Both the position numbers and the translations under genes were made by a program. Positions 44,983-53,055 of a stretch of DNA of 64,000 bases are shown one piece after another. The DNA lies in assembly GCA_001570385.1 (NCBI GenBank), contig BBYL01000037.1, positions 30,547-94,546 of the forward strand, read 5' to 3'. The notes beneath the pieces were generated by a model that did not search any database, was not told where the DNA came from, and worked only from the letters and a program-made list of their open reading frames with translations. Source of the stretch: Microtetraspora glauca. Lineage in GTDB: Bacteria; Actinomycetota; Actinomycetes; Streptosporangiales; Streptosporangiaceae. The stretch's first letter is position 1. The number at the start of each line of letters is the position of its first letter.

Positions 44983-45425
44983 ACCTCGACGAGATCGATC
45001 GGCTCGTGCTGCGCGAGCTGCAGCGGGACGGCCGGGTCTCCTACACCGCGCTGGCCGAGACGACCGGGCTCTCGGCCCCCGCCGTACGCCAGCGGGTGCA
45101 GCGGCTGCGGGACGAGGGCGTCGTCCAGATCGTCGGCGTGACCGACCCGATGGCGCTGGGCCTACCCGTCATGGCGCTGATCGGTGTGCGCGTCGAGAGC
45201 GACGTGCACACCGTCGCCGACCGGATCAGCGAGCTGTCCGGCGTGATCTACGTCGTGCTCACGTCCGGCTCGTTCGACATGTTCGTGGAGGTGGTGTGCA
45301 AGGAGCCCGCCGAACTGCTCGCCGTGCTCAACGACCACATCAAGCGGGTTCCGGGAGTCACCCGCGCCGAGGCGTTCACGTACTTCGGGATCCACACCCA
45401 CCGGTTCGCCTGGCCCGGCACCTGA
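44979..45425 (+). CDS. Lrp/AsnC-family regulator
   Basis: A 148-aa protein that begins inside the aminotransferase stop codon. It has an N-terminal winged helix 'LDEIDRLVLRELQRDGRVSYTALAETTGLSAPAVRQRVQRL' (shown in the residues 3-43 region) and a C-terminal RAM effector domain with 'VIYVVLTSGSFDMFVEVV'. Length and layout are typical of Lrp/AsnC feast-famine regulators, which bind amino acids and usually control the neighbouring gene, here the aminotransferase. Confidence 0.93.
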   Translation: MNLDEIDRLVLRELQRDGRVSYTALAETTGLSAPAVRQRVQRLRDEGVVQIVGVTDPMALGLPVMALIGVRVESDVHTVADRISELSGVIYVVLTSGSFDMFVEVVCKEPAELLAVLNDHIKRVPGVTRAEAFTYFGIHTHRFAWPGT

Positions 45426-45569
45426 GCACCCGCGCGGTGGCGGGGTGGCGGGCGGCCCGGCCCGCGCCCCCCGCCCCCCTGCACCGCCGTGAGCCGGCGC
45501 GAACCGTTCGGCGGCCCCGGAGCGACAGAGGAACGACACGCTGTCGAGACACGGATTGCGGGCAGGGCG

Positions 45570-45653
45570 ATGGACGAACACACGGTGCGGAACGGCCCGC
45601 GACCACCCGGCACGAGCGCCACCGGCCGCGCCGCGCTGGAGGTGACGCCATGA
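45570..45653 (+). CDS. Possible 27-aa coupled small ORF or remnant before the permease
   Basis: ATG at 45570 opens 27 codons (MDEHTVRNGPRPPG..., ending LEVTP). The stop overlaps the start of the permease gene at 45650 by ATGA. It has a weak upstream site (CAGGGCG). ABC-2 permease genes are normally preceded by an ATPase gene coupled in just this way, and here no ATPase exists. This could be a true leader peptide or the scar of a lost gene. The evidence is limited to the overlap. Confidence 0.3.
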   Translation: MDEHTVRNGPRPPGTSATGRAALEVTP

Positions 45654-46480
45654 GCGCCGTCCCGCACGCCGTCCGGGGCACGTCGCGTCCCTCCGCCCTG
45701 CACGTGCTGGCGACCAACGAGGCCCGGCGCCTGCTGTGCCATCCGCTCAACCTGCTGGGTGTAGCCATGTGGTGCATCGCGGTCGGCACCGACGCCTGGG
45801 CGGGTCCTCGCCCCGCCTTCACCGCGCTCACCGCGCCGATGACGCTGTTTTGGGGCGTACCGGTCTTCTTCGCCGCGAATCTGGTCACCTCGTCCGCGCG
45901 CCGGGCCGGTACGGAGGAGCTGCTGGAGGGTCTCCCGCGCTGGCGGGAGGATCGGACCGGGGCTCTGTGCCTGGCGGCCCTCGCCCCGTTCTTCATGGGT
46001 GTCGCGGCGCAGGCGCTGCTGTCCTGTCTCTACCTGGTGACGGGCAACCAGCTGGAGCGGTTTCCGACCATCGCGGAGCTGGCGTGCGGGCCGCTCAACC
46101 TGCTGGGCGGGTGCCTGCTCGGGATCGCGGTGGCCCGGTGGACGCCCTGGCCGGGAGCACCGCTGCTCATCATGATCATCCTGGTGCGCGTCAACCAGTA
46201 CGTGAACACCGCGGGCGCGGGGGACGGCCAGGAGACCGGCCCGTTCTACCTGCTGGGTTTCTACGCCGACTTCGCGCTCTGGGGGCCCCACCCCTACCTG
46301 GCGGCCATCGGCTTCAACCCGGGCTCTGTCGGCTGGCACGCGGTCTACCTGCTCGGACTGTGCCTGGGGGCGGGAGCGCTGGCGATGCTGGCCGACTCCT
46401 CCCGCCGGCGTCTGTGGCTGGCGGTGGGCGCGCTGGCCGTCGTGGTCGTCGCCTTCGCGGGAATCCGGGTGCTGCTGTGA
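45650..46480 (+). CDS. Membrane protein, probable ABC-2 type permease
   Basis: A 276-aa protein; ATG at 45650 is preceded by GGAGGTGA, a strong ribosome site. About six hydrophobic segments are visible, e.g. 'PLNLLGVAMWCIAVGTDAWAG', 'PMTLFWGVPVFFAANLVTSS' and 'LWLAVGALAVVVVAFAGI'. An RRAGTEELLEGLP stretch between segments resembles the coupling region of ABC-2 exporters, where 'R..GT.ELL' is common. It overlaps the next membrane gene (GTGA). No ATP-binding subunit is present nearby. The family assignment is by resemblance. Confidence 0.65.
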   Translation: MSAVPHAVRGTSRPSALHVLATNEARRLLCHPLNLLGVAMWCIAVGTDAWAGPRPAFTALTAPMTLFWGVPVFFAANLVTSSARRAGTEELLEGLPRWREDRTGALCLAALAPFFMGVAAQALLSCLYLVTGNQLERFPTIAELACGPLNLLGGCLLGIAVARWTPWPGAPLLIMIILVRVNQYVNTAGAGDGQETGPFYLLGFYADFALWGPHPYLAAIGFNPGSVGWHAVYLLGLCLGAGALAMLADSSRRRLWLAVGALAVVVVAFAGIRVLL

Positions 46481-47160
46481 AGGCGCCCGCGCCTCGATCC
46501 CTGTCGGCCGCAGGCGATCCACCGCCGCCGAGGTCCTCGCGAATCGGGCAGCTCCGGCAGCTCGCCCCATTGAGTGGACGTCTCGTGCGGTGGCAGCCCG
46601 CGGCGGTCGCCACGGTCCTCGTCGCGCTCGCGCTCGCCTGGCCGTACGACGTGGGGGCGTCGTGGACGGACGGCGTCTGGTGCCTGCGGGTGATCGCGGG
46701 CCTGGTCACCCTGGCCTGCGCCTTCGTGCTGGACGACCAGGCGGCAGACATCATCGCGCCCTCGCCCACGCCGCTCCGCGCGCGAACCCTGTTCCGGGTG
46801 GGGCTGGCCGCGGCCTGGGCGGTACCGGTCTGGAGTGTGTCCCTCCTCGTCGTGGCGCCGCGGATTCCCGACGTGTGGATGGGGTGGGCCAGCCTGGAGT
46901 TCGCGGCGCTGCTCGTCGCCGGGCTCGCGACGGCCGCCCTGGCGGCCCGCCGATACGGCCAGAGCGAGCCGGGAGCCGTGGCATCCGCCGCGATCGTCGG
47001 CGGCTGGCTGCTGATGCTGACCCTCCCCGGGCCGGTCTCCCTGTTCACCCTGCGGCCCGAGGCCTTGCTCTCCGCCCATCTGCGATGGACTCTGCTGCTC
47101 GGAGCGGGTCTGGCGGTCATGGCGACGATGTCCCGCGACCCCGCGCTCACGAGACGATGA
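46477..47160 (+). CDS. Membrane protein, probable partner ABC permease
   Basis: A 227-aa protein starting at GTG 46477, overlapping the previous stop. About six hydrophobic segments follow a basic N-terminus: 'AAVATVLVALALAWPYDVG', 'VIAGLVTLACAFVLDDQAA', 'AAWAVPVWSVSLLVVAP' and so on. 'LDDQAADIIAPSPTPLRARTLFR' after the second segment looks like an ABC-2 permease cytoplasmic loop. The tight overlap says the two proteins work together, probably as two halves of one exporter. The substrate and ATPase are unknown. Confidence 0.6.
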   Translation: MKAPAPRSLSAAGDPPPPRSSRIGQLRQLAPLSGRLVRWQPAAVATVLVALALAWPYDVGASWTDGVWCLRVIAGLVTLACAFVLDDQAADIIAPSPTPLRARTLFRVGLAAAWAVPVWSVSLLVVAPRIPDVWMGWASLEFAALLVAGLATAALAARRYGQSEPGAVASAAIVGGWLLMLTLPGPVSLFTLRPEALLSAHLRWTLLLGAGLAVMATMSRDPALTRR

Positions 47161-47179
47161 CGACGACCCGGGCGGTGCC

Positions 47180-47629
47180 CTACGCGGACGGCCCGGGCCA
47201 CTCCCAGAGAGGGACTTCCCGCAGCGGGTGCAACTGGTCGTCGGTCTCGGCGTGGGAGTTCTGCACGGCCACCTGCGAGCCGAACTCCACGTGCGAACGC
47301 AGCGCCTCACGGAACGCCGGGTCGTCGGGCAGCCCGGCGCTGTCGGCGGCGGCCAGATACAGCTCGACGAACCGCTGCCGCTGCTCTTCGCTGATCTTCA
47401 GACCACGATGTGCCGCGATCAGCATGGGAAACCCGCCCATGTCCTGCGAGAAGACGTCGGGGCCGCCGAAGGATTCGGCGGTGAAGGCGGTGAGATGCGC
47501 GACGTGATGGGGGCGTCCGGCACCGAACAGCGGCTGAAGCAGCGGATCGGCCAGAAGACTGCTGTAGAAGATGTCGTTGAACCGGTGGAGACCTTCGTGT
47601 CCACCCGCGTGCTCGAACAGACTCACCAT
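47180..47629 (-). CDS. Group II truncated haemoglobin (trHbO-like)
   Basis: A 149-aa globin: 'LFEHAGGHEGLHRFNDIFYSSLLADPLLQPLFG' covers helices A-C with the conserved Phe-Tyr (B9/B10). 'AAHRGLKISEEQRQRF' contains the proximal His (F8), and a C-terminal Trp-rich end (EVPLWEWPG) follows. Group II truncated haemoglobins in actinobacteria bind O2, CO and NO and are linked to respiration or NO detoxification. It is a single gene, convergent with the permease pair with only 19 bases between stops. Confidence 0.93.
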   Translation of the reverse strand: MVSLFEHAGGHEGLHRFNDIFYSSLLADPLLQPLFGAGRPHHVAHLTAFTAESFGGPDVFSQDMGGFPMLIAAHRGLKISEEQRQRFVELYLAAADSAGLPDDPAFREALRSHVEFGSQVAVQNSHAETDDQLHPLREVPLWEWPGPSA

Positions 47630-47724
47630 GCTTACAGCATTACATGCGAAATCGGCGCGCTGCCAGCTTTTGCGATTGCATTCACCGCCTTCGGTCCTTT
47701 ATCAGGACATTGGGATTTCAGGCG

Positions 47725-48294
47725 TCACGGCCGTCGCCCGATGGCATCGATCCCGGCGAAATCGATCCCAGCGAAATCGATCTCGGTGACATCGAGATCC
47801 GGGAGTAACAGGTCGAACAGGATGCGCCAGAGCCGCGGTAGCGCTTCGACCCGCTGTCCCGTGGCGACGGCGATCAACCGGTCGCACAGGCGCCGGGTGA
47901 TCGGGTCACCGCGACGCCGATCACGCAGGCTCCGCAGGGCGGCGAGGGCCACGCCGGTCCGACCTTCGGCGAGCAGGAACGCCGACGCGTAGCACCGAAC
48001 GAGCACGTCCGCTCGCGGATCCTGGGCCACCCGTGTCAACGCGTCGAGTGCGGCCGGCTCCGCATCCGCCGCGATGGCCGCCACGCAGGCCGGCCGGACC
48101 AGCGTGCCGGCCGCCTCCCGGTTGCGAGCCATGCGCTCCAGCACGATCCGGACCTGCTCACCGCCGATCTCGGCAAGTGCGACCACCACCTTGAGTCCGT
48201 CGTAGAAGCGCGGCTTGCGCCGGAGGAGCAGCTCCACGAACCACGCGGCGTCCTTCTCGCCCTCCGCTCGGCTCCCCCGGACCGTCTGGCGCAC
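47725..48294 (-). CDS. C-terminal HEAT-repeat fragment of a frameshifted NACHT protein
   Basis: About 189 residues of helical repeats ('GLKVVVALAEIGGEQVRIVLERM', 'ALDALTRVAQDPRADVLVRCYAS'). These continue the repeat pattern of the NACHT protein at 48036-51410 but in another frame. The upstream frame loses sense exactly where this one gains it, at TCCGGGGGAGCC (about 48270-48281). One extra G there would join the two into a single protein of about 1228 residues. The last residues repeat IDFAGIDFAGID. It could also be started independently from GTG at 48294. Confidence 0.6.
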   Translation of the reverse strand: MRQTVRGSRAEGEKDAAWFVELLLRRKPRFYDGLKVVVALAEIGGEQVRIVLERMARNREAAGTLVRPACVAAIAADAEPAALDALTRVAQDPRADVLVRCYASAFLLAEGRTGVALAALRSLRDRRRGDPITRRLCDRLIAVATGQRVEALPRLWRILFDLLLPDLDVTEIDFAGIDFAGIDAIGRRP

Positions 48295-51200
48295 AGCACG
48301 TCGCGGAGCAGCACGAGTCCGGCGGAGTCTCCACGCTCATGCAAGGTCTGCGCGATCGCCACGCGCAGCAGCCTGTCGGAGACCTGCGCGGCAAGCCGGG
48401 CGAGAGGCACCTCGTCGCCGTGTTCGAGCAGGGACGACGCCGCCTGGTAGCGGATGTGACCTCCCACACGCGGTTCGTCGAATATCGAGCGGAGCGCCGC
48501 GACCGCCGCAGCGGCGTCGTACGGCATCAGCGACCGGGCGGCTGTGATCCTCGCCTGGGAGTCGGCGCTCTGGGTCGCCACCGCTTCGAGCACAGCGACG
48601 CCGGTGGGATCGCCGGCGCGCAGGAGTGCCAGCCCGGTCGCGTGCCGGATGTGCGGACCGGCAGCCGGACTGGCGGCCAGTTCGCGGAGCGCCGCCGTAC
48701 CCGTCGCGTCGCCCGCCTCGTGCAGTGCCCGGGCCGCGCAGTAGCGGGCGGAGAGGCCGTCAGCCTGGGTCACGACCTGCCGTAGCTCCGCCCGCGTGTG
48801 CGCATCGTCGCGTTCGATGAGAAGGCGTCCTGCCGCGACGCGGGTCCGCAGGCCCGTCCGCTCGTCGATCGCGAGCCGCCGCAGGACGTCGCGTCCCTCA
48901 TCGATGCCGTCTTCCCACAGCTTCCGGGCGGCGCGGAAGCGCACCCACGATTCCTCCGCTGTTCCGGCCAGGTCCCGCAGGACCAGCCGGCCGCGGGCGT
49001 CCTCGTGTCCGGTGAGCAGGATGGCGGTCTCACACCGCAGCGTGGACCTGGTCGACGGGCTCTCCGCGAGCACCTCCAGACCTGTCAGCACCGGAGGCCG
49101 GGCACGCTGGGCCAGCACCCGCGCGGCCTCGAACCGTGCCCGCTGGTCCTCTCCATGGTCGGTCGCGATGTCGGTCAGGATCCGGGCCGCGACCGGGGCC
49201 GCGTGCTCCAGCAGCGCGGTGGCCGCCTGAACCCGGAGGAAGATCTGCTGGCGCGGGTCGTCGGCGAGCGCGGCGAGCGCCCGTTCGGGCACGTCGGGCA
49301 GCGGTGGCAGCAGATCGTCCAGGTCGAGCGCCCAGGAACGTATCTCCCAGTCACCGTCCACCTGCAGGATCTTCTGGATCCGGTGGGCGGCCCTGTCGTC
49401 GGCATGCGCCAGCAGCCGATCCGCGCACCAGCGCCGCACGGGATGGGTCCCGAGTTCGTCGGCGAGGCCGATCTCGGCCAGCAGCGCGCACGCGGTCTTC
49501 CTGTCCACGTCCACCAGGGCGTCGGCGACGATCGCCCTCGTCCAGTCGGGAACGTCCCGGTCGCGGGAGACCTCGGCCAGGCGCGCGACCAGCTCCGGCC
49601 GGGTCACCGCCAGGTCCGTGAGCACGTCCAGGCATTCCTCACCGCGTTCACCCGCCCGCACCCGGGAGAGCAGGGAGGTGACGACGGCCTCGGCCACCTC
49701 CGGCTTCACCCGGTACCCGTCGGCGATCACGCGGCCCGCCGCCACCAGGTCGGCGTCGGTTCCGTCCAGCAGACACGGGACGAACCCGTCCACGGGAGGG
49801 CCGGCCCTGCCGAGCACGAACAGGGCGAACTCCCGGCTCGCGGGGTCGCCGATCGCGCGCCGCCAGACGACCTCGTCGAACGGTTCGCTCCCGGCGGCGA
49901 GATACTCCGCGAGGCTCTGATGGGGGAAAACCACATCGGTCCCGTCCGCGACGAGCAGCGAGGTCGCCAGGAGCCGGTTGAGCACCGTGCTGGTGAGCAC
50001 CGAACGTGTCATCCCGGCGATCGATTCGCTCGGGATCCACTCCGACGTCCACTCCACCGCCGCTTCGAGGAGGTGGCGTTCCGGAGTATGCACCCTGATC
50101 GCGGCGAGGTGCGCCAGCAGGCGGTCCTCGTGCTCCGTCCACGCCAGGGCGGCGGTCTCCGTGGGCCGGCGCCGGGCAGCGCGCAGCAGGGTGACGAACT
50201 CCTCGTAGAGCCGGGTGCGGTCGGCGGGCAGCCCCGCCGAAGGATCACGCTCGTACAGCAGGGCCGCCATGGTGACCAGCAGCGGCACCCGTGGCAGCGC
50301 GGACATCCCGCTCCGCCTGATGCCGGCCACGAACGTGCGGGCCGACTCCAGCGGCTCGGCACCCGCCCCCGCCACCGGCCGCGCCTCGAACCAACGCTGG
50401 GCGAACCGCCGCAGATCCGACGCGTCGAACAACCGGAGCCGCAGGTCCGCCGCGCCGGCCCGCACCAGTTCGGCCAGTTCACCCGGGGGAAGGGGCCGGG
50501 TCGTGATCAGGAAGCGGAACACATCCGACCGCTGCTCGGCGGACGTGCTCAAAGTGGTCAGCACCCGAGACCGCTCGTCCGGATCGGCGATCTCGTCCAG
50601 GCCGTCCACCAGGACCAGCCAGCGGGCTCCCTCCAGCGGCGGCCGGGTGAACATGTCCCGCGCCACCTCGTCTCCGTGCCTGGAGAAGTGATCGGCCAGC
50701 GCCGCCGCCAGGTCCCTGCCCACCAGTCGAGGGGCGGGCAGGCGCAGCGCGACGGTCTCGCCGAACGGCGACTTCTTCCGGGACCCGCGCCGTGCCGCCT
50801 GCCACCAGTCGGAGGACGCGGCGGCGAGGTGCGCGGTGAGCGTGGACTTGCCGGCTCCCGGCTCCGCGACGATCACGGCGTGCCGGAACCGCGTGAGGAT
50901 CTCCAGGGGGGTCATCGGTCCCCTGTCCCCCGGTACGGCCCGGCCGGCGTGCCCCACGCCCGCATCAGCCCGCTGCTGAACATAGAGCGTGGTGACCCGA
51001 GGAAGGTGCGAGCCCGTCAGGTGGTAGCGATGGCGCTCCGCCTCTCGCCGCTGCTCGGCCAGCAGGTGCCGTACGGCGGGGTTGAGCGTGACCGGTTCAC
51101 GGCGCCCGACCGCGCCGTGGACGGCGGCCGTCGCCGCCACGAGAACGACCGCGGCGCCCAGTCGCCAGTCCGGCTCCCCTCGGGCCGTCGACGGTGCCGC

Positions 51201-51410
51201 CAGGACGAGTCCGGCCACACCGGCGGTCACGAACGCGGTCAGGGAGATCCGGCTCGTCCATCGGCGTGGGCGCCGGCCTCCTGTTCCCTCGGTCGCCGCT
51301 GGTTTCCGCAGGACCGTCGCCATGACCTGGACCAGCAGGGAGGTCACTCCGGCGACCGCCCCGACCAGGGATGCAATCTTGTCGCCGGTGTCCAGCCAGA
51401 CGGGGGGCAT
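48036..51410 (-). CDS. NACHT-domain STAND ATPase with HEAT repeats, frameshifted near its end
   Basis: The sensible part runs from residue 1 to about 1040. Two or three N-terminal hydrophobic segments ('IASLVGAVAGVTSLLVQVMA', 'LTAFVTAGVAGLVLAAP') come first. The NACHT domain has Walker A 'VAEPGAGKSTLT' near 190 and Walker B 'WLVLVDGLDEIAD' near 275. Long HEAT-like repeats follow (about 550-1040). After 'LLRDVLCA' the frame becomes Arg/Ser-rich nonsense, while the missing repeats continue in the frame of 47725-48294. Membrane-anchored NACHT proteins of this kind include bacterial anti-phage NLR relatives; that role is not proven here. Either a one-base deletion in a G-run, an assembly error or slippage explains the break. 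Confidence 0.75.
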   Translation of the reverse strand: MPPVWLDTGDKIASLVGAVAGVTSLLVQVMATVLRKPAATEGTGGRRPRRWTSRISLTAFVTAGVAGLVLAAPSTARGEPDWRLGAAVVLVAATAAVHGAVGRREPVTLNPAVRHLLAEQRREAERHRYHLTGSHLPRVTTLYVQQRADAGVGHAGRAVPGDRGPMTPLEILTRFRHAVIVAEPGAGKSTLTAHLAAASSDWWQAARRGSRKKSPFGETVALRLPAPRLVGRDLAAALADHFSRHGDEVARDMFTRPPLEGARWLVLVDGLDEIADPDERSRVLTTLSTSAEQRSDVFRFLITTRPLPPGELAELVRAGAADLRLRLFDASDLRRFAQRWFEARPVAGAGAEPLESARTFVAGIRRSGMSALPRVPLLVTMAALLYERDPSAGLPADRTRLYEEFVTLLRAARRRPTETAALAWTEHEDRLLAHLAAIRVHTPERHLLEAAVEWTSEWIPSESIAGMTRSVLTSTVLNRLLATSLLVADGTDVVFPHQSLAEYLAAGSEPFDEVVWRRAIGDPASREFALFVLGRAGPPVDGFVPCLLDGTDADLVAAGRVIADGYRVKPEVAEAVVTSLLSRVRAGERGEECLDVLTDLAVTRPELVARLAEVSRDRDVPDWTRAIVADALVDVDRKTACALLAEIGLADELGTHPVRRWCADRLLAHADDRAAHRIQKILQVDGDWEIRSWALDLDDLLPPLPDVPERALAALADDPRQQIFLRVQAATALLEHAAPVAARILTDIATDHGEDQRARFEAARVLAQRARPPVLTGLEVLAESPSTRSTLRCETAILLTGHEDARGRLVLRDLAGTAEESWVRFRAARKLWEDGIDEGRDVLRRLAIDERTGLRTRVAAGRLLIERDDAHTRAELRQVVTQADGLSARYCAARALHEAGDATGTAALRELAASPAAGPHIRHATGLALLRAGDPTGVAVLEAVATQSADSQARITAARSLMPYDAAAAVAALRSIFDEPRVGGHIRYQAASSLLEHGDEVPLARLAAQVSDRLLRVAIAQTLHERGDSAGLVLLRDVLCARRSGGAERRARRTPRGSWSCSSGASRASTTDSRWWSHLPRSAVSRSGSCWSAWLATGRRPARWSGRPAWRPSRRMRSRPHSTR

Positions 51411-51439
51411 GCCACGAAATGTACGGCAAGGAACGCGCG

Positions 51440-51562
51440 ATGATCTCGATCACATCGACATCACCCGGCGCCGATTCGACGACGCCGGGGTCAGCGGCCG
51501 GGTCGCGAGCCGGCGACGAGGACCTCGTCAAGAACACGTATGAACCCGCGCCCCGGCCGTAG
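51440..51562 (+). CDS. Candidate 40-aa small peptide ORF
   Basis: ATG at 51440 with AAGGAA 6 bases upstream opens a 40-residue Ser/Thr/Gly/Asp-rich peptide that begins MISITSTSPGADSTT and ends with a charged stretch and TYEPAPRP. It is divergent from the NACHT gene and upstream of the WXG100-like genes. I recognise no family. It could be a real small protein or chance; the ribosome site is the main support. Confidence 0.3.
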   Translation: MISITSTSPGADSTTPGSAAGSRAGDEDLVKNTYEPAPRP

Positions 51563-51636
51563 AAGTTCCGTAGCGATGATCACTTCCGCCGGGACCGTGC
51601 CCGAAAGTGGAGGCGCCGCGTCCGAGAGGAGAAGTG

Positions 51637-52092
51637 GTGCGACCCGGTCAGACCCCGCCCCCGACCCGCGCAGGTGACGATTCCCGGTACGGCGATCCCC
51701 CGAGTGGAGGATCCCACGAGTGCGATGACCGCCCCCGTGAGGAAAGCACCTGGCCCTGGGCTCCCGGAGGTCCGTTCACGCCACCATGCCCGGCCTCACC
51801 GCAGGAGGTGCTCATCGAGCAGGGGCGGCTACGGGAGATCCAGGCGGGTCTTCCCCGGGCCGCCGAACCGCTCGGAGACGTGATCAGCGCCATCGTCGGA
51901 CTTTCCGTCTCGGAGTCGACGTTCACCTCGTTCACGTACTCGCTGGCCCTTGCCTACAACGAGGTCGAGGCGTACACGCTGCAGGAGCTGAAGGGCAAGG
52001 TCGAGGACCTCGTCGTGATCACGGACAAGGTCGGCACCACGGCCGCCGTCTGGGCGGGCGCCGAGAGCGCCGCCACCATCAGGACGGTCTGA
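51637..52092 (+). CDS. Small WXG100-context protein (unknown)
   Basis: I start at GTG 51637, 5 bases after AGGAG; GTG 51634 and 51607 are in-frame alternatives. The 151-aa protein has a Pro/Gly-rich N-terminal 50 residues, then a helical domain ('EVLIEQGRLREIQAGLPRA', 'LALAYNEVEAYTLQELKGKVEDLVVITDKV', 'AAVWAGAESAATIRTV'). Two long helices and size fit the helical-hairpin style of ESX/type VII partner proteins. It is followed, without a terminator, by a WXG100-like membrane protein and a YbaB-like protein. Assignment rests mainly on context. Confidence 0.5.
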   Translation: MRPGQTPPPTRAGDDSRYGDPPSGGSHECDDRPREESTWPWAPGGPFTPPCPASPQEVLIEQGRLREIQAGLPRAAEPLGDVISAIVGLSVSESTFTSFTYSLALAYNEVEAYTLQELKGKVEDLVVITDKVGTTAAVWAGAESAATIRTV

Positions 52093-52107
52093 TGCCGGCG
52101 GACCGGC

Positions 52108-53052
52108 GTGACGCGCGGGGACGGGCCCGCGATGTTTGACGGGGCCGCCGACGCCGCGAAGACGGCGCTGCAGGTGGGGACCGGGGCCGCGCTCACCCTC
52201 TCCGCCCTCGGCGTGTCGGCGGCGTGGCCGTTCGTCGCCAAGCTGTACGTGCACCAGTACGACCCGCGGCTGTTCTGGGACGCGGCGAAGGTCTGGCACG
52301 AGACCGCGAGCGGCGTCGCGGCCGCCAGGCGGCGAATCACCGACCTCCTCTCCGGGGTCTCCGGCTCCTCCGACGAGCGCTGGAAGAGCGAGGACGGGCG
52401 TGCCTTCCAGCGCCGGATGGACGCCTACCTCGACGAGCTGACGAGCATCGAGATCCGGGCCTGGGTCGTGACCCTCGTCCTCTTCACGGCGGCCGCGGCG
52501 ACCTACGCCATGGTCCTGTTCGTGTGCCTCGTCGCGCTGACACTCGCGGCGGTCGCGGCCTGGGTCCTCCTCGCGAGCGTCTCCCCGATCAGCGCGGCCG
52601 AGGCGCGCGTCCTCGCCCTGCAGGTGCTGATCAAGATGATCGGCGGCTTCGTCACGGTGGAGTCCGGGCTCACCACCCTGCTCCACGCCTGTGCCGCGTT
52701 GCTCGGGAGCACCATCGCGGGCGACATCCTGGTCGGGACCGCCAAGAGCGACCACAGCGCGGTGGCTGATTTCGTCCAGGCGACCGTCTCTCAGGGCCCC
52801 CTGCTGATCTGGGGCACCGCGAACAGGCTCGAACGTGATCTCACCGCGCGCGGCATCGACGGCAGGTTTCCCGGCGAAGGGTTCCTGATGAACCGGTTCG
52901 GCCTACCCGCGGGGTCGCCCCTCCCGCCCGGCCTCTCCCAGGCGGCGGGCGCCAAGGGCGTCGCCGACGTCGCGAGAGGCCACCAGACGATCACGGGTCC
53001 GTACGTCCCCGCGCAGGAGGCGGACGGCTCCTACACCTATCCATGGGAGTGA
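52108..53052 (+). CDS. WXG100-like protein with transmembrane segments
   Basis: A 314-aa protein. GTG at 52108 or ATG at 52132 are possible starts, neither with a strong site. Residues about 45-115 form a helical hairpin with a WxG-like turn ('VWHETASGVAAARRRITDLL', 'ERWKSEDGRAFQRRMDAYLDEL'), as in WXG100 proteins exported by type VII systems. Two long hydrophobic segments follow ('WVVTLVLFTAAAATYAMVLFVCLVALTL', given in part, and an Ala/Leu-rich one). The C-terminus is Gly/Pro-rich and ends in TYPWE. It likely functions with its two neighbours, perhaps as a secreted or membrane effector. Confidence 0.55.
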   Translation: MTRGDGPAMFDGAADAAKTALQVGTGAALTLSALGVSAAWPFVAKLYVHQYDPRLFWDAAKVWHETASGVAAARRRITDLLSGVSGSSDERWKSEDGRAFQRRMDAYLDELTSIEIRAWVVTLVLFTAAAATYAMVLFVCLVALTLAAVAAWVLLASVSPISAAEARVLALQVLIKMIGGFVTVESGLTTLLHACAALLGSTIAGDILVGTAKSDHSAVADFVQATVSQGPLLIWGTANRLERDLTARGIDGRFPGEGFLMNRFGLPAGSPLPPGLSQAAGAKGVADVARGHQTITGPYVPAQEADGSYTYPWE

Positions 53053-53055
53053 CGG

